Source of the DNA: Candidatus Moraniibacteriota bacterium
GTDB taxonomy: Bacteria; Patescibacteriota; Minisyncoccia; Moranbacterales; GCA-2747515
Reading direction: 5' to 3'
DNA length: 27,550 nucleotides
NCBI GenBank assembly: GCA_029933995.1
Contig: JAOZNB010000003.1
Coordinates: 1-27,550, forward strand
A program made the translations under genes and the position numbers. Of this stretch, positions 17,187 through 23,980 are shown piece by piece; position 1 is the first letter of the stretch, and each line of letters opens with the position of its first letter. Below the pieces are notes generated by a model that was given only the letters and a program-made list of their open reading frames with translations, was not told where the DNA came from and did no database searches.

Positions 17187-18176
17187 TTATTTGAATAGTA
17201 GGTCAATAATTTTTGAGGATACATTTCTTTCCTTGCCTTCAAACGGTTTGTGATGCATACTGAGCATCGGAGAGTCATTAATTTCAATGACGGTGTAACC
17301 AACTTCATTCGGATCTTTAGTAATGTCAGGTGTTAAGAAATCAAATCCAGCATAGGGTAGGTCTGGTATAGCTCTAATTACTTTTTTTGCCAATTCAGCA
17401 ACAGCGGGATGCGCTTTATCAGTATAGTCAATACTATCACCTCCAGTTGATATATTTGAATTATTACGTAACAATATTTGTTGATTGTTATGTGGTATTG
17501 AATCTAGTGTTAGAGATTGTTCAGTGAGCTTTTCAATAACCTCATCATCAATTTTTATTTGTACTAAAGCTTTGGAATGATCTTTGCCACGGCGAGGATC
17601 TGCATTTTTTTCAGTAATTAATTCTTGAATTGTTTTTGTGCCATCTCCAACAATGTTTGCAGGAACTCGGTAGATGATACCTAAGACTTCATTACGTGTT
17701 GCTAAAATTCGATATTCTTTTCCTTCAGATTGTTCTTCTAATAAAAAAGAAGGATTAGTTTTTAATATAATTGCAATTTTTTTCTCTAAATCTTCAATTG
17801 AGTTGATATTTAAAAAAACATCAGAACCCCACGTGCCACTGATTGGCTTTAATACTACAGGTTTTTGAAGTGTATGAAAATATTCTATAGAGTTATTAAT
17901 TTCACTCCTTGTAAATTTTTGTCCTTTGGAGACACTTATATTATCTTCTGATAAAAATTGTTTTGTCACATATTTGTACTCACAAATAAAGTGAGCACTA
18001 TAGCTAAGTGCCGGAATTCGTTGTCCAATAATAATTGCAGTAGATGATCCATTTGTTATTTTGAGATGACTACGTGTTGTATTTTTAAATATTTTTTCTA
18101 CTCCATAGCCACGTGATAAGGCTTCATTAGCAAGAAAATAATTGCTAAATTGTCGGAATTCTTCAGGTTTAAACAT
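17187..18176 (-). CDS. Cyanophycin-synthetase/GshAB-type ATP-grasp ligase
   Basis: A 329-residue protein that matches the central ATP-grasp domain of cyanophycin synthetase and of bifunctional glutathione synthetases. It has KPVVLKPISGTWGSDVFLNI (105-124), the phosphate-binding EEQSEGKEYRILATRNEVLG, VPANIVGDGTKTIQELI, the diagnostic NISTGGDSIDYTDKAHP (241-257) and VIEINDSPML with metal-binding E298-I-N300. Cyanophycin synthetase itself is over 850 residues with a Mur-ligase domain. Here only the ATP-grasp module exists, so it should add one amino acid type to a peptide or side chain, not build cyanophycin alone. The first 70 residues are unassigned. It follows the fused ligase-protease gene by 15 bases. 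Confidence 0.82.
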   Translation of the reverse strand: MFKPEEFRQFSNYFLANEALSRGYGVEKIFKNTTRSHLKITNGSSTAIIIGQRIPALSYSAHFICEYKYVTKQFLSEDNISVSKGQKFTRSEINNSIEYFHTLQKPVVLKPISGTWGSDVFLNINSIEDLEKKIAIILKTNPSFLLEEQSEGKEYRILATRNEVLGIIYRVPANIVGDGTKTIQELITEKNADPRRGKDHSKALVQIKIDDEVIEKLTEQSLTLDSIPHNNQQILLRNNSNISTGGDSIDYTDKAHPAVAELAKKVIRAIPDLPYAGFDFLTPDITKDPNEVGYTVIEINDSPMLSMHHKPFEGKERNVSSKIIDLLFK

Positions 18177-18191
18177 AAATTTATTAATTAA

Positions 18192-19595
18192 TTATTTACT
18201 CACATCAACTAGAAAACTGTACAAATTTCTCTTACCAATAATGATGTCATATTTTAAATCACTTCTATTAACAATATTTACCTGTGCTGAAATAGTTTTT
18301 TTATCCATTGTGAATTTAATTTTTACAACGGGACGGATTGATGAACCACTTGATGCAAAAACTACTGCCACATCAATTAAATCAGGAATTTTATGTTCGG
18401 ATAAAATTGCTTTTTTTATAAATTTTTCATTTTTTGGAGTAATTTCATAGTTAATTAAATCAATTTTATCAAATTCATTTATAACATGTTCGAATCCAAG
18501 TGATTTAGCTAATTCTGTATCGATCGAAGTTGAATAAGCTCCAGTGTCTACTTTTGCTTTGGTTTTGATTTTGAGATTATTTTTACCTATAATTTCAATT
18601 TCTTCAACGGAGCCAACTACACTTTTACCAGAAGTACTCTCAACTTCTTCCTCGATTTCACCACCGAAGAGATTTTTCCCTACAGCTGCTCCACGTACTG
18701 CTGATTTGATTTTTAAGCCTTCCACACGTTCTAGTCGACGCTTTAATCCTGCCATGTTTGCTACTTGAATTGAGAGTCCTGGGCGAGCATTAAGTTCAAG
18801 AAAAACAGGGCCATTATCTCTGTCAATTGCAACATCAGCGCCTAAGAAGCCAAGTCCTGATGCTTCCTGAGCCTTTATTGCAAGTATGAGCATTTCATCC
18901 CAGTGTGGAATTTTAATTCCCGAGAGTAATAGTCGTGTTCCAGGTACATATTCTATAATTTTTGATTTACCTTGTACGGCAGTTGTCGTTGTACCTCTAG
19001 CCATATCAATTCCGACACCTACTCCACCTTGCTGTAAGTTTGCTTTACCTCCAGATTCTTTGGTGGGAAGTCGAAGCATTGCCATTACGGGTACTTTGTT
19101 ATAAATAATAATACGAATGTCAGGTATGCCTTTATATGCATATGAGCGAAACGTTTTTGATAATTTTAGACGCTCCTCAAAAAAAGCAGTATCAGGAGTA
19201 TTTGTAAGTGAATACTCGCCATCGAGAATATGTCCAATGTGTGTTTTGAGCTCTTGAGCTGTAATAGTTTTACCGTTTGATTTAATCCAAATATTATTAG
19301 TACCTTTTTTGCGTCCATATATTACGATGATACCTTCACCACCTAAACCTTTGTTTGGTTTGATGACAAAGCTTGTTGGAAGTATACTCCAGTCGAAACT
19401 TTCAAGTGTTCGTTTTGATGAAATTTGTGCGATAAGACGGGGCACTGGAACACCTGCTTTTTTGAGCATGCGTTTTGAACGAATTTTATCATCAGCAAGT
19501 CGTTTTGCTTTTTTGAGATTGTGTGGACGAATGTATGTAAGATTTCGGGCATTCATCCCAAGTATGTTTTTACTTGCACGTATCGATTCAAACAT
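18192..19595 (-). CDS. Alpha-L-glutamate ligase-like ATP-grasp fused to RimB-like protease
   Basis: A 467-residue two-domain protein. Residues 1-300 match the RimK-related glutamate ligase-like family: MNARNLTYIRPHNLKKAKRL, FVIKPNKGLGGEGIIVIYGR (76-95), the loop GGKANLQQGGVGVGIDMARG, and FLGADVAIDRDNGPVFLELN with ARPGLSIQVAN (metal ligand E267). Residues 335-467 match the RimB-type, retropepsin-like family annotated as ATP-dependent zinc protease (PF05618): KTKAKVDTGAYSTSID with D350-T-G, RPVVKIKFTM, and NIVNRSDLKYDIIIGKRNL. Ligase and protease are usually separate neighbouring genes; here they share one chain joined by an acidic linker (about 310-333). It lies seven bases after the 7TM gene. 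The likely role is adding and removing glutamate-type residues on a target. Confidence 0.87.
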   Translation of the reverse strand: MFESIRASKNILGMNARNLTYIRPHNLKKAKRLADDKIRSKRMLKKAGVPVPRLIAQISSKRTLESFDWSILPTSFVIKPNKGLGGEGIIVIYGRKKGTNNIWIKSNGKTITAQELKTHIGHILDGEYSLTNTPDTAFFEERLKLSKTFRSYAYKGIPDIRIIIYNKVPVMAMLRLPTKESGGKANLQQGGVGVGIDMARGTTTTAVQGKSKIIEYVPGTRLLLSGIKIPHWDEMLILAIKAQEASGLGFLGADVAIDRDNGPVFLELNARPGLSIQVANMAGLKRRLERVEGLKIKSAVRGAAVGKNLFGGEIEEEVESTSGKSVVGSVEEIEIIGKNNLKIKTKAKVDTGAYSTSIDTELAKSLGFEHVINEFDKIDLINYEITPKNEKFIKKAILSEHKIPDLIDVAVVFASSGSSIRPVVKIKFTMDKKTISAQVNIVNRSDLKYDIIIGKRNLYSFLVDVSK

Positions 19596-19602
19596 GGGTT
19601 TT

Positions 19603-20295
19603 TTATTTAATCTTATTTATAACATCATGAAATCTCAAATATTCATTAAATCTAAGTCCAGTCCACTTACCAATAAAGATATTAAAAGGAATAACAAGTA
19701 ATACCGTTAGTGGATGAACTAATACCAGACTAATCATATACCTACCAATAGCAGTAGTGGGAGATAGGATGGTGTAGCCAATAAGAGCAATAATTAATGT
19801 TTCTATTGCAAGTATAATTGCTGTACGATTACCTTTTTCAATTTGCACAGTTACAAATTTTTCTACAAGCATTATTATTATTAGAATTGGAAAGATAGAT
19901 GTAGAAGCAAATCCTGTACGATCAAAATATCCAGCAACAGCAAGTGTAAATAAGACAGAAAAAGATACAACAGTTAAATTAATAGCAACACGAGGTAAAT
20001 ACAATAATCGTAATTTTTTTAAAACAAAACGCATACCCATACCAACAAATAATACAATAACATAAATAGCAATTGCGTATTTAATATCCCAAAAACTATC
20101 CTGAGCAATAAAAACAAATGCAATTGTTATAAATGAAGGTGTATAAATACCAAATGCCTGAATTCCAATTACTTGACGTAACACAACAACAATTGTAATT
20201 ACAATAGGAAATAATAATAAAAGAGTGATTGTATCAAGATTTAATTGTTGTTCCAATAGGAATTGTATAATTGGACTAAAATCAGTAACATTCAT
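19603..20295 (-). CDS. 7TM membrane protein of the transglutaminase/7TM family, lacking the transglutaminase part
   Basis: A 230-residue protein with about seven membrane helices. Diagnostic stretches are RQVIGIQAFGIYTPSFITIA, KKLRLLYLPRVAINLTVVSF, FPILIIIMLVEKFVTVQIEK and the ending FIGKWTGLRFNEYLRFHDV. These fit the 7TM domain (PF14402-like) normally found after an inactive transglutaminase domain in proteins of about 500 residues. That N-terminal domain is absent: only 20 residues precede the first helix. In other bacteria the family sits with the same ligase and protease families, as here. It may anchor or export the product of the ligases. It is 17 bases after ruvC, so it probably shares that transcript. 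Confidence 0.83.
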   Translation of the reverse strand: MNVTDFSPIIQFLLEQQLNLDTITLLLLFPIVITIVVVLRQVIGIQAFGIYTPSFITIAFVFIAQDSFWDIKYAIAIYVIVLFVGMGMRFVLKKLRLLYLPRVAINLTVVSFSVLFTLAVAGYFDRTGFASTSIFPILIIIMLVEKFVTVQIEKGNRTAIILAIETLIIALIGYTILSPTTAIGRYMISLVLVHPLTVLLVIPFNIFIGKWTGLRFNEYLRFHDVINKIK

Positions 20296-20312
20296 AGTAT
20301 TTAATATAAAGG

Positions 20313-20813
20313 TTAATTATTAATTTTTTGTATATATAATCTAGAATTAATATGGCACAATGCAACCGCAAGTGCGTCTGCTGTATCATCTGGTTTTGGA
20401 ATACTGTTTAATTTTAGCACATCTTTTATCATTCTTTGCATTTGAGCTTTATCCGCTCGTCCATATCCAGTGAGTGATTGTTTAATTTGGAGTGGTGTGT
20501 ATTCTGCTATTTGCATATTATGCCTGAAACATGTGTTAATAATTATACCACGTGCTTGAGCAACACTGATTACAGTTTTTGCATTTTTAAAATAAAAGAG
20601 CTCCTCTACAGCAGCTTCATTAGGTTTGTATTTATCTAAAATAGCAAGAATGTTATCAGTAATTTCTGACATTCTTTCTGGTACAGAGAGATCTTTACTA
20701 GTCTCTATATGACCATATGCAACCACTTTCTTCCGTGTTCCACTATCATTGCAGTCGAGGATGCCCCAACCAACGATAGCAGTACCTGGATCAATTCCAA
20801 GTATTCTAACCAT
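20313..20813 (-). CDS. ruvC: Holliday junction endonuclease RuvC
   Basis: The length of 166 residues is typical. It has MVRILGIDPGTAIVGWGILD with catalytic D8, AAVEELFYFKNAKTVISVAQ with E70, the DNA-contacting TPLQIKQSLTGYGRADKAQM, and DDTADALAVALCH with D143 and D146. All four acidic metal ligands are present, so it should resolve Holliday junctions as a dimer. It follows yebC by 37 bases, a common arrangement, but ruvA and ruvB do not follow; the 7TM/ligase cluster does. There is no SD before its ATG. Confidence 0.96.
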   Translation of the reverse strand: MVRILGIDPGTAIVGWGILDCNDSGTRKKVVAYGHIETSKDLSVPERMSEITDNILAILDKYKPNEAAVEELFYFKNAKTVISVAQARGIIINTCFRHNMQIAEYTPLQIKQSLTGYGRADKAQMQRMIKDVLKLNSIPKPDDTADALAVALCHINSRLYIQKINN

Positions 20814-20850
20814 ATTTTATTTATGTTAAGAATGTATTATAATAGCACTT

Positions 20851-21558
20851 TTAAGCTATATTGTCAAAGATTTCAGATACATCATCAAGGTCTTCAAGAA
20901 TATCAAGAAGAGCTGTATACATGTCTTGATCAGTAGCATTTAGTGTCACTTGTTGTGTTGGACTATAAATTAATTTAGCTTCATTAATTGTCTGAGTTTC
21001 TTTTTCAAGTTTTTTTAAAATAGCATGCAAATCAGTTGGTTGTGTAATTATTATTAAGTTGTCATCTTCTACAATTACATCTTGAGCGTCTGCTTCAATG
21101 GCTGTAAGCTCAGCTGTATCAATGTCATTAGGCACAATTGATATAAATCCTACAAAATCAAATTGAAAACTTACACTTCCACTAGGAACAAATTTTCCAT
21201 TATTTTTTTTGAGTGCAGTTTTAACTTCTGTAAGTGCACGGTTTGTATTGTCTGTTGCACAAGTGATAATCATCATTGCTCCGCCAGGTCCCATCCCCTC
21301 ATAGGTAACTTCTTCAATTTTAGAATCAGTATCACCAGAGCCTTTTTTCATAGCTCTTTCAATATTTTCTTTTGGCATATTAGCTTTTTTTGCTTGGTCG
21401 ATTGCTAATTTGAGAGCACTATTCATCTCAGGGTCAGGATCTCCATTTTGTACTGCAACCATAATTGCTTTTGCAATACGAGAAAATATTTTAGAACGTT
21501 TGGCATCTGTTACACCTTTTTTATGTTTAATTGTTGACCATTTGCTATGTCCTGACAT
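20851..21558 (-). CDS. yebC: YebC/PmpR-family protein
   Basis: A full-length 235-residue member. It begins with the invariant MSGHSKWSTIKHKKGVTDAK and RSKIFSRIAKAIMVAVQNG, then NMPKENIERAMKKGSGD, YEGMGPGGAMMIITCATDN and TNRALTEVKTALKKNNGKF. Family members were annotated as transcriptional regulators, and later work on some members links them to relief of ribosome stalling. It is first in the minus-strand unit that continues into ruvC and the ligase cluster. Its upstream region holds two palindromic repeats, so its promoter may be affected by them. Confidence 0.95.
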   Translation of the reverse strand: MSGHSKWSTIKHKKGVTDAKRSKIFSRIAKAIMVAVQNGDPDPEMNSALKLAIDQAKKANMPKENIERAMKKGSGDTDSKIEEVTYEGMGPGGAMMIITCATDNTNRALTEVKTALKKNNGKFVPSGSVSFQFDFVGFISIVPNDIDTAELTAIEADAQDVIVEDDNLIIITQPTDLHAILKKLEKETQTINEAKLIYSPTQQVTLNATDQDMYTALLDILEDLDDVSEIFDNIA

Positions 21559-21569
21559 AAATTTATATT

Positions 21570-21597
21570 GTAGAGACGCATTGCATACGTCTATTAT
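21570..21597. repeat. Degenerate palindromic repeat (GTAG type)
   Basis: The sequence begins GTAGAGACGCATTGCATACG and continues TCTATTAT. AGACG and CGTCT form the clearest stem; the outer arms no longer pair well. The opening resembles the copy at 21613, and it looks like a decayed member of the same palindrome class. It lies in the yebC upstream region. Confidence 0.45.
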
Positions 21598-21612
21598 TGT
21601 GTGGATTAATAT

Positions 21613-21640
21613 GTAGGGATGCGATTAATCGCGTGTCTAC
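21613..21640. repeat. Palindromic repeat (GTAG type)
   Basis: The 14-base arms GTAGGGATGCGATT and AATCGCGTGTCTAC pair over the full length, except for one mismatch and two G-T pairs. Short palindromes opening GTAGGGA or GTAGAGA and ending TCTAC or CCTAC are dispersed in many bacterial genomes. A perfect relative occurs at 27060-27088. It sits between the divergent yebC and zinc-ribbon genes. Confidence 0.65.
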
Positions 21641-21683
21641 TACTTAGCATCTCATTTTTTAGATGTTTTTGCAATATTTATAA

Positions 21684-21712
21684 TTGATTTTTTATTTATT
21701 TTGTAATATAAT
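21684..21712 (+). promoter_or_regulatory. Promoter of the zinc ribbon-TIM barrel operon
   Basis: TTGATT (21684-21689) and TATAAT (21707-21712) are separated by exactly 17 bases. The transcript would start near 21719 with a leader of about 70 bases. A small hairpin (AATTTC and GAAATT, 21721-21737) lies at its beginning. The same -35 hexamer and spacing recur before the next two units. Confidence 0.7.
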
Positions 21713-21775
21713 AAGTAACTAATTTCAAAAAGAAATTGTTTGTACCTGAAAAATTAAATAACAGATTATATTGAT

Positions 21776-21782
21776 AGAGGAG
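21776..21782 (+). promoter_or_regulatory. Strong SD that decides the zinc-ribbon start
   Basis: AGAGGAG ends nine bases before ATG 21792. The frame is open to a TTG at 21771, but that codon lies upstream of the SD, so 21792 is the start. Confidence 0.75.
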
Positions 21783-21791
21783 AATAATAAA

Positions 21792-21974
21792 ATGAGTTAT
21801 ATGTGTACAAATGAAGATTGTAGAGAGACGTGGTCCAGATTGGCTGGTTACATATGTCCTAAGTGTGGAGCAAGACATAAGCTTGGTGAAGCCATTGAAA
21901 AGATAAATAAGTTAATAGCTGAAGAGTCAAATCAATTAAGTATAAAACATAATCAAAATGAACAAACACATTAA
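21792..21974 (+). CDS. Small zinc-ribbon protein
   Basis: A 60-residue protein. MSYMCTNEDCRETWSRLAGY carries the first cysteine pair (C5, C10) and ICPKCGARHKLGEA the second (C-x2-C). Together they make a four-cysteine zinc ribbon of the rubredoxin-like type. The rest is a charged helix (EAIEKINKLIAEES). Such proteins may bind nucleic acid or a partner protein; nothing here tells which. It is the first gene of a three-gene unit, has its own promoter and a strong SD, and lies 17 bases before the TIM-barrel gene. Confidence 0.7.
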   Translation: MSYMCTNEDCRETWSRLAGYICPKCGARHKLGEAIEKINKLIAEESNQLSIKHNQNEQTH

Positions 21975-21977
21975 AGT

Positions 21978-21983
21978 GGGGGA
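21978..21983 (+). promoter_or_regulatory. SD that decides the TIM-barrel start
   Basis: GGGGGA lies eight bases before ATG 21992. An in-frame ATG at 21983 overlaps the SD itself and cannot use it, so the start is 21992. Confidence 0.65.
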
Positions 21984-21991
21984 TGTATAAA

Positions 21992-22726
21992 ATGAATCGA
22001 TTAATCGGATTTTCAACAGGTGTTTTATTTCAATCAGTGAAAGATACTGTATCACGAGAAATGCTTGAAATTTGTCAAGATATTGGATGTAATGCAGTTG
22101 AAATTAATTGTCATACATATCCACGAGATATAATACGATTGAAAGAAATGTATTATTATTGGAGGATATTTGGGAATGCATTTAAACATGTGTCAGTTCA
22201 TCTGCCATCATGTTTGAAGTATGATGAAAATAGTAGTCCTAAATTATTTCAAATTCAGTATGCTATTACACAGTTTTTAGCATGTTCTGGTATGAAGTAT
22301 GCATTAGTGCATCCTGATTGTGTTCTAGATTTTGATATTTTTGATACATGGTTTCAACAAATTGCAATTGAAAACATGGATAATAGAAAACAATTATACA
22401 CAACTGCTGTAGAACTGCAAGATCTCTTAGCCGAACACAGAAAACTTAAGTTTGTGTTTGATGTTCAGCACTGGGCTGTAAATAATAACTCTATTGAGGA
22501 TATTCCACATATTATTGATGAATTAAGTGATAAATTGGTTGGAGTTCATCTCAGTGGTGAAGGTTCTGATAAATATCATGTTCCTGTGTGTAGAACAAAA
22601 CAACAAAATCTTGTAGAATCATTACAAAATCTGCCATTACACATTCCAATTATTTTAGAAGGAGTATGTGAAGATGTTGCTGAGATGAAACGCGAACTTG
22701 ATTATGTGACAAATATTTTAACGTGA
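21992..22726 (+). CDS. TIM-barrel protein of the AP endonuclease 2/xylose isomerase-like superfamily
   Basis: A 244-residue protein with the strand pattern of sugar-isomerase-like TIM barrels: RLIGFSTGVLF, NAVEINCH, FKHVSVHLPS, YALVHPDCV, QIAIENMD, KFVFDVQHW, LVGVHLSGEG and IPIILEGVC. Candidate metal ligands sit at the strand ends: E in IENMD, D in FDVQH, H in VHLSG and E in ILEG. This is the usual Glu-Asp-His-Glu arrangement of the family (PF01261-like). Members include endonuclease IV and sugar-phosphate isomerases or epimerases; the length is slightly short for either and the substrate is not evident. Its TGA overlaps the SD of the next gene, so the two are coupled. Confidence 0.72.
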   Translation: MNRLIGFSTGVLFQSVKDTVSREMLEICQDIGCNAVEINCHTYPRDIIRLKEMYYYWRIFGNAFKHVSVHLPSCLKYDENSSPKLFQIQYAITQFLACSGMKYALVHPDCVLDFDIFDTWFQQIAIENMDNRKQLYTTAVELQDLLAEHRKLKFVFDVQHWAVNNNSIEDIPHIIDELSDKLVGVHLSGEGSDKYHVPVCRTKQQNLVESLQNLPLHIPIILEGVCEDVAEMKRELDYVTNILT

Positions 22727-22730
22727 GGAG
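22725..22730 (+). promoter_or_regulatory. SD overlapping the upstream stop codon
   Basis: GAGGAG begins inside the TGA (22724-22726) of the TIM-barrel gene and lies eight bases before ATG 22739. This suggests coupled translation of the two genes. Confidence 0.7.
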
Positions 22731-22738
22731 AATTAAAA

Positions 22739-23053
22739 ATGAATGATGATACTGAAAAAGTTGTTGCAGGTGTAATAATGAGCAACCTTGATAACAATGT
22801 TGAAACAAAGTTGGAAGGTACTTGTGCAAAAATTGAACTTTTAGAAAAAGAATTGAAAGTTCAAGATGAGCGAATGAACAAATTAATTATTGCAGTGCAT
22901 AGTATACGTGTTGCAATAAATGAGTTACCAAAAAATCGACATATATACAGCAGTGCAGTTCTTCCACTTGACGGGTGCATTGAAGAAACTAATAGAATTC
23001 TTTCAGAAACAACTGCTGACCATTTAAATTGGGTGCCTACGTTACAAAATTAA
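22739..23053 (+). CDS. Hypothetical protein with a coiled-coil segment
   Basis: A 104-residue protein I do not recognise. Residues 27-52 (KLEGTCAKIELLEKELKVQD and onward) show heptad-like leucine and isoleucine spacing, suggesting a coiled coil or helical hairpin. No signal peptide or membrane segment is present. It is the third gene of the zinc ribbon-TIM barrel unit. Its frame continues open for 48 more codons after the TAA at 23051, so the protein may once have been longer, or the stop may be read through. The function is unknown. Confidence 0.6.
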   Translation: MNDDTEKVVAGVIMSNLDNNVETKLEGTCAKIELLEKELKVQDERMNKLIIAVHSIRVAINELPKNRHIYSSAVLPLDGCIEETNRILSETTADHLNWVPTLQN

Positions 23054-23200
23054 AAGAAAGAATGTGGCAATACAAACGCTAAGATAACGAGTAAAATTAG
23101 AGTAGAACAAGGACATAGACTTGTTGATAATTTGGATGTGTATGCTGACAGTGCTCATGCAAGAGAGCGTGGAGCACAAGCAGGGGGAGTCTTTTTTTAA
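23054..23200 (+). pseudogene. In-frame coding-like continuation after the stop of the coiled-coil gene
   Basis: Immediately after TAA 23051-23053 the same frame runs for 48 codons to TAA 23198-23200. Its second half reads VEQGHRLVDNLDVYADSAHA, then RERGAQAGGVFF, which has normal protein composition. The other two plus frames are broken by stops. There is no ATG and no SD in this frame. Possible explanations are a gene truncated by a premature stop, stop read-through, or a start at GTG 23138 or TTG 23132. A terminator follows 20 bases later, as expected for the end of a coding region. Confidence 0.4.
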
Positions 23201-23219
23201 GATAGCAATTAAAGCCAAT

Positions 23220-23256
23220 AAAGTCTCGAGAGAAAAATTTCCTCGAGACTTTTTAT
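23220..23256 (+). terminator. Strong rho-independent terminator
   Basis: AAAGTCTCGAG (23220-23230) pairs perfectly with CTCGAGACTTT (23242-23252) around an 11-base loop, followed by more T. It ends the zinc ribbon-TIM barrel unit. Confidence 0.88.
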
Positions 23257-23282
23257 TTAGGGATAATTAACATGAACATAGC

Positions 23283-23311
23283 TTGATTTTTTATGTAAGT
23301 TGGTATATTGT
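23283..23311 (+). promoter_or_regulatory. Promoter of the second island unit
   Basis: TTGATT (23283-23288) is followed after 17 bases by TATTGT (23306-23311). An overlapping extended -10, TGGTATATT (23301-23309), is an alternative. The -35 and its T-rich right flank are the same as in the first island promoter. Confidence 0.5.
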
Positions 23312-23384
23312 ATATTATCAACATAAAAGTGATACACGTACATGAACAATAGAATAATTTAAACAACAGGAATTATTAAAAAAA

Positions 23385-23392
23385 GGGGGAGG
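23385..23392 (+). promoter_or_regulatory. Strong SD of the second island unit
   Basis: GGGGGAGG lies five bases before ATG 23398. It is a near-ideal SD in a window where most genes have none. Confidence 0.75.
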
Positions 23393-23397
23393 AAAAA

Positions 23398-23853
23398 ATG
23401 AAAGTTTTTCATCAATTTTCAATGGGATCAAGGGCGCTATTAGATGCAAAAAGTATTATTGAATGTGGTTTTTTTTCAGAATTAGAAATGAATATTTTGT
23501 TAATGTTTCATAATTGGGTTAGGGTAGGCTTTGCTGTTGAGTGTAATCTTATTGAAGAAGAGTCACCACATGAAAAAAGATGTGGTACAATTATACAATA
23601 TTCTATATTATTTACAGGTACCGAGGAATGTGCGTATAGAATTCCAATAGGTATCATTGCGATGCTTAAAGATAAAACCGATTATAATGTCAGTGAAATA
23701 ATTAATACAACGGAAGAATTAATACGAACATTTTTTAGTACTGTTGAAATAGTAAAAAAAACAAAATTCAGAATAAAGATTGTGAAAAGTCTAATGATAC
23801 AATACATCATTAGATTTTTTAATTATAAAAAATACAATAGGTCATTGTTATAA
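23398..23853 (+). CDS. Hypothetical protein, with a terminator inside the 3' end of the frame
   Basis: A 151-residue protein of unknown family. The first 120 residues look like a soluble globular protein (FHQFSMGSRALLDAKSIIEC, FFSELEMNILLMFHNWVRVG, YRIPIGIIAMLKDKTDY). The last 26 residues are different, Lys/Ile/Phe/Tyr-rich, and are encoded across a perfect hairpin terminator at 23790-23820. A run of eight A at 23754-23761 precedes this. Losing one A would end the protein at TAA 23774-23776 as VEIVKKQNSE, 13 bases before the terminator. The true end is therefore probably near 23776, through slippage, a sequencing indel or a recent mutation. It may be distantly related to the next gene. The function is unknown. 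Confidence 0.6.
   Translation: MKVFHQFSMGSRALLDAKSIIECGFFSELEMNILLMFHNWVRVGFAVECNLIEEESPHEKRCGTIIQYSILFTGTEECAYRIPIGIIAMLKDKTDYNVSEIINTTEELIRTFFSTVEIVKKTKFRIKIVKSLMIQYIIRFFNYKKYNRSLL
23790..23821 (+). terminator. Rho-independent terminator inside an open frame
   Basis: TCTAATGAT (23790-23798) pairs perfectly with ATCATTAGA (23806-23814) around a 7-base loop, followed by six T. Its flanks (GTGAAAA before, TTTTTTAATTA after) and the TGATACAAT in the stem and loop also occur in the terminator at 24412, so the two are related. Confidence 0.75.
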
Positions 23854-23866
23854 GTAGCTTATTTTC

Positions 23867-23927
<61 letters not shown>

Positions 23928-23967
23928 CAGTTTTGACTTGTGCTTAAAAAATTGAATAAATTTAAGA

Positions 23968-23974
23968 GAAGGAG
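23968..23974 (+). promoter_or_regulatory. Strong SD of the third island unit
   Basis: GAAGGAG lies six bases before ATG 23981, an ideal position. Confidence 0.75.
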
Positions 23975-23980
23975 AAAATA

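Noticed and set aside
21721..21737. Small hairpin in the leader of the zinc-ribbon unit as an attenuator or riboswitch
   Set aside because: The six-base AT stem is not followed by a T-run and there is no alternative pairing that I could see. It is probably incidental.
23063..23083. Seven-codon frame ATG-TGG-CAA-TAC-AAA-CGC-TAA
   Set aside because: It is too short and has only a weak purine-rich stretch upstream. There is nothing to show that it is translated.
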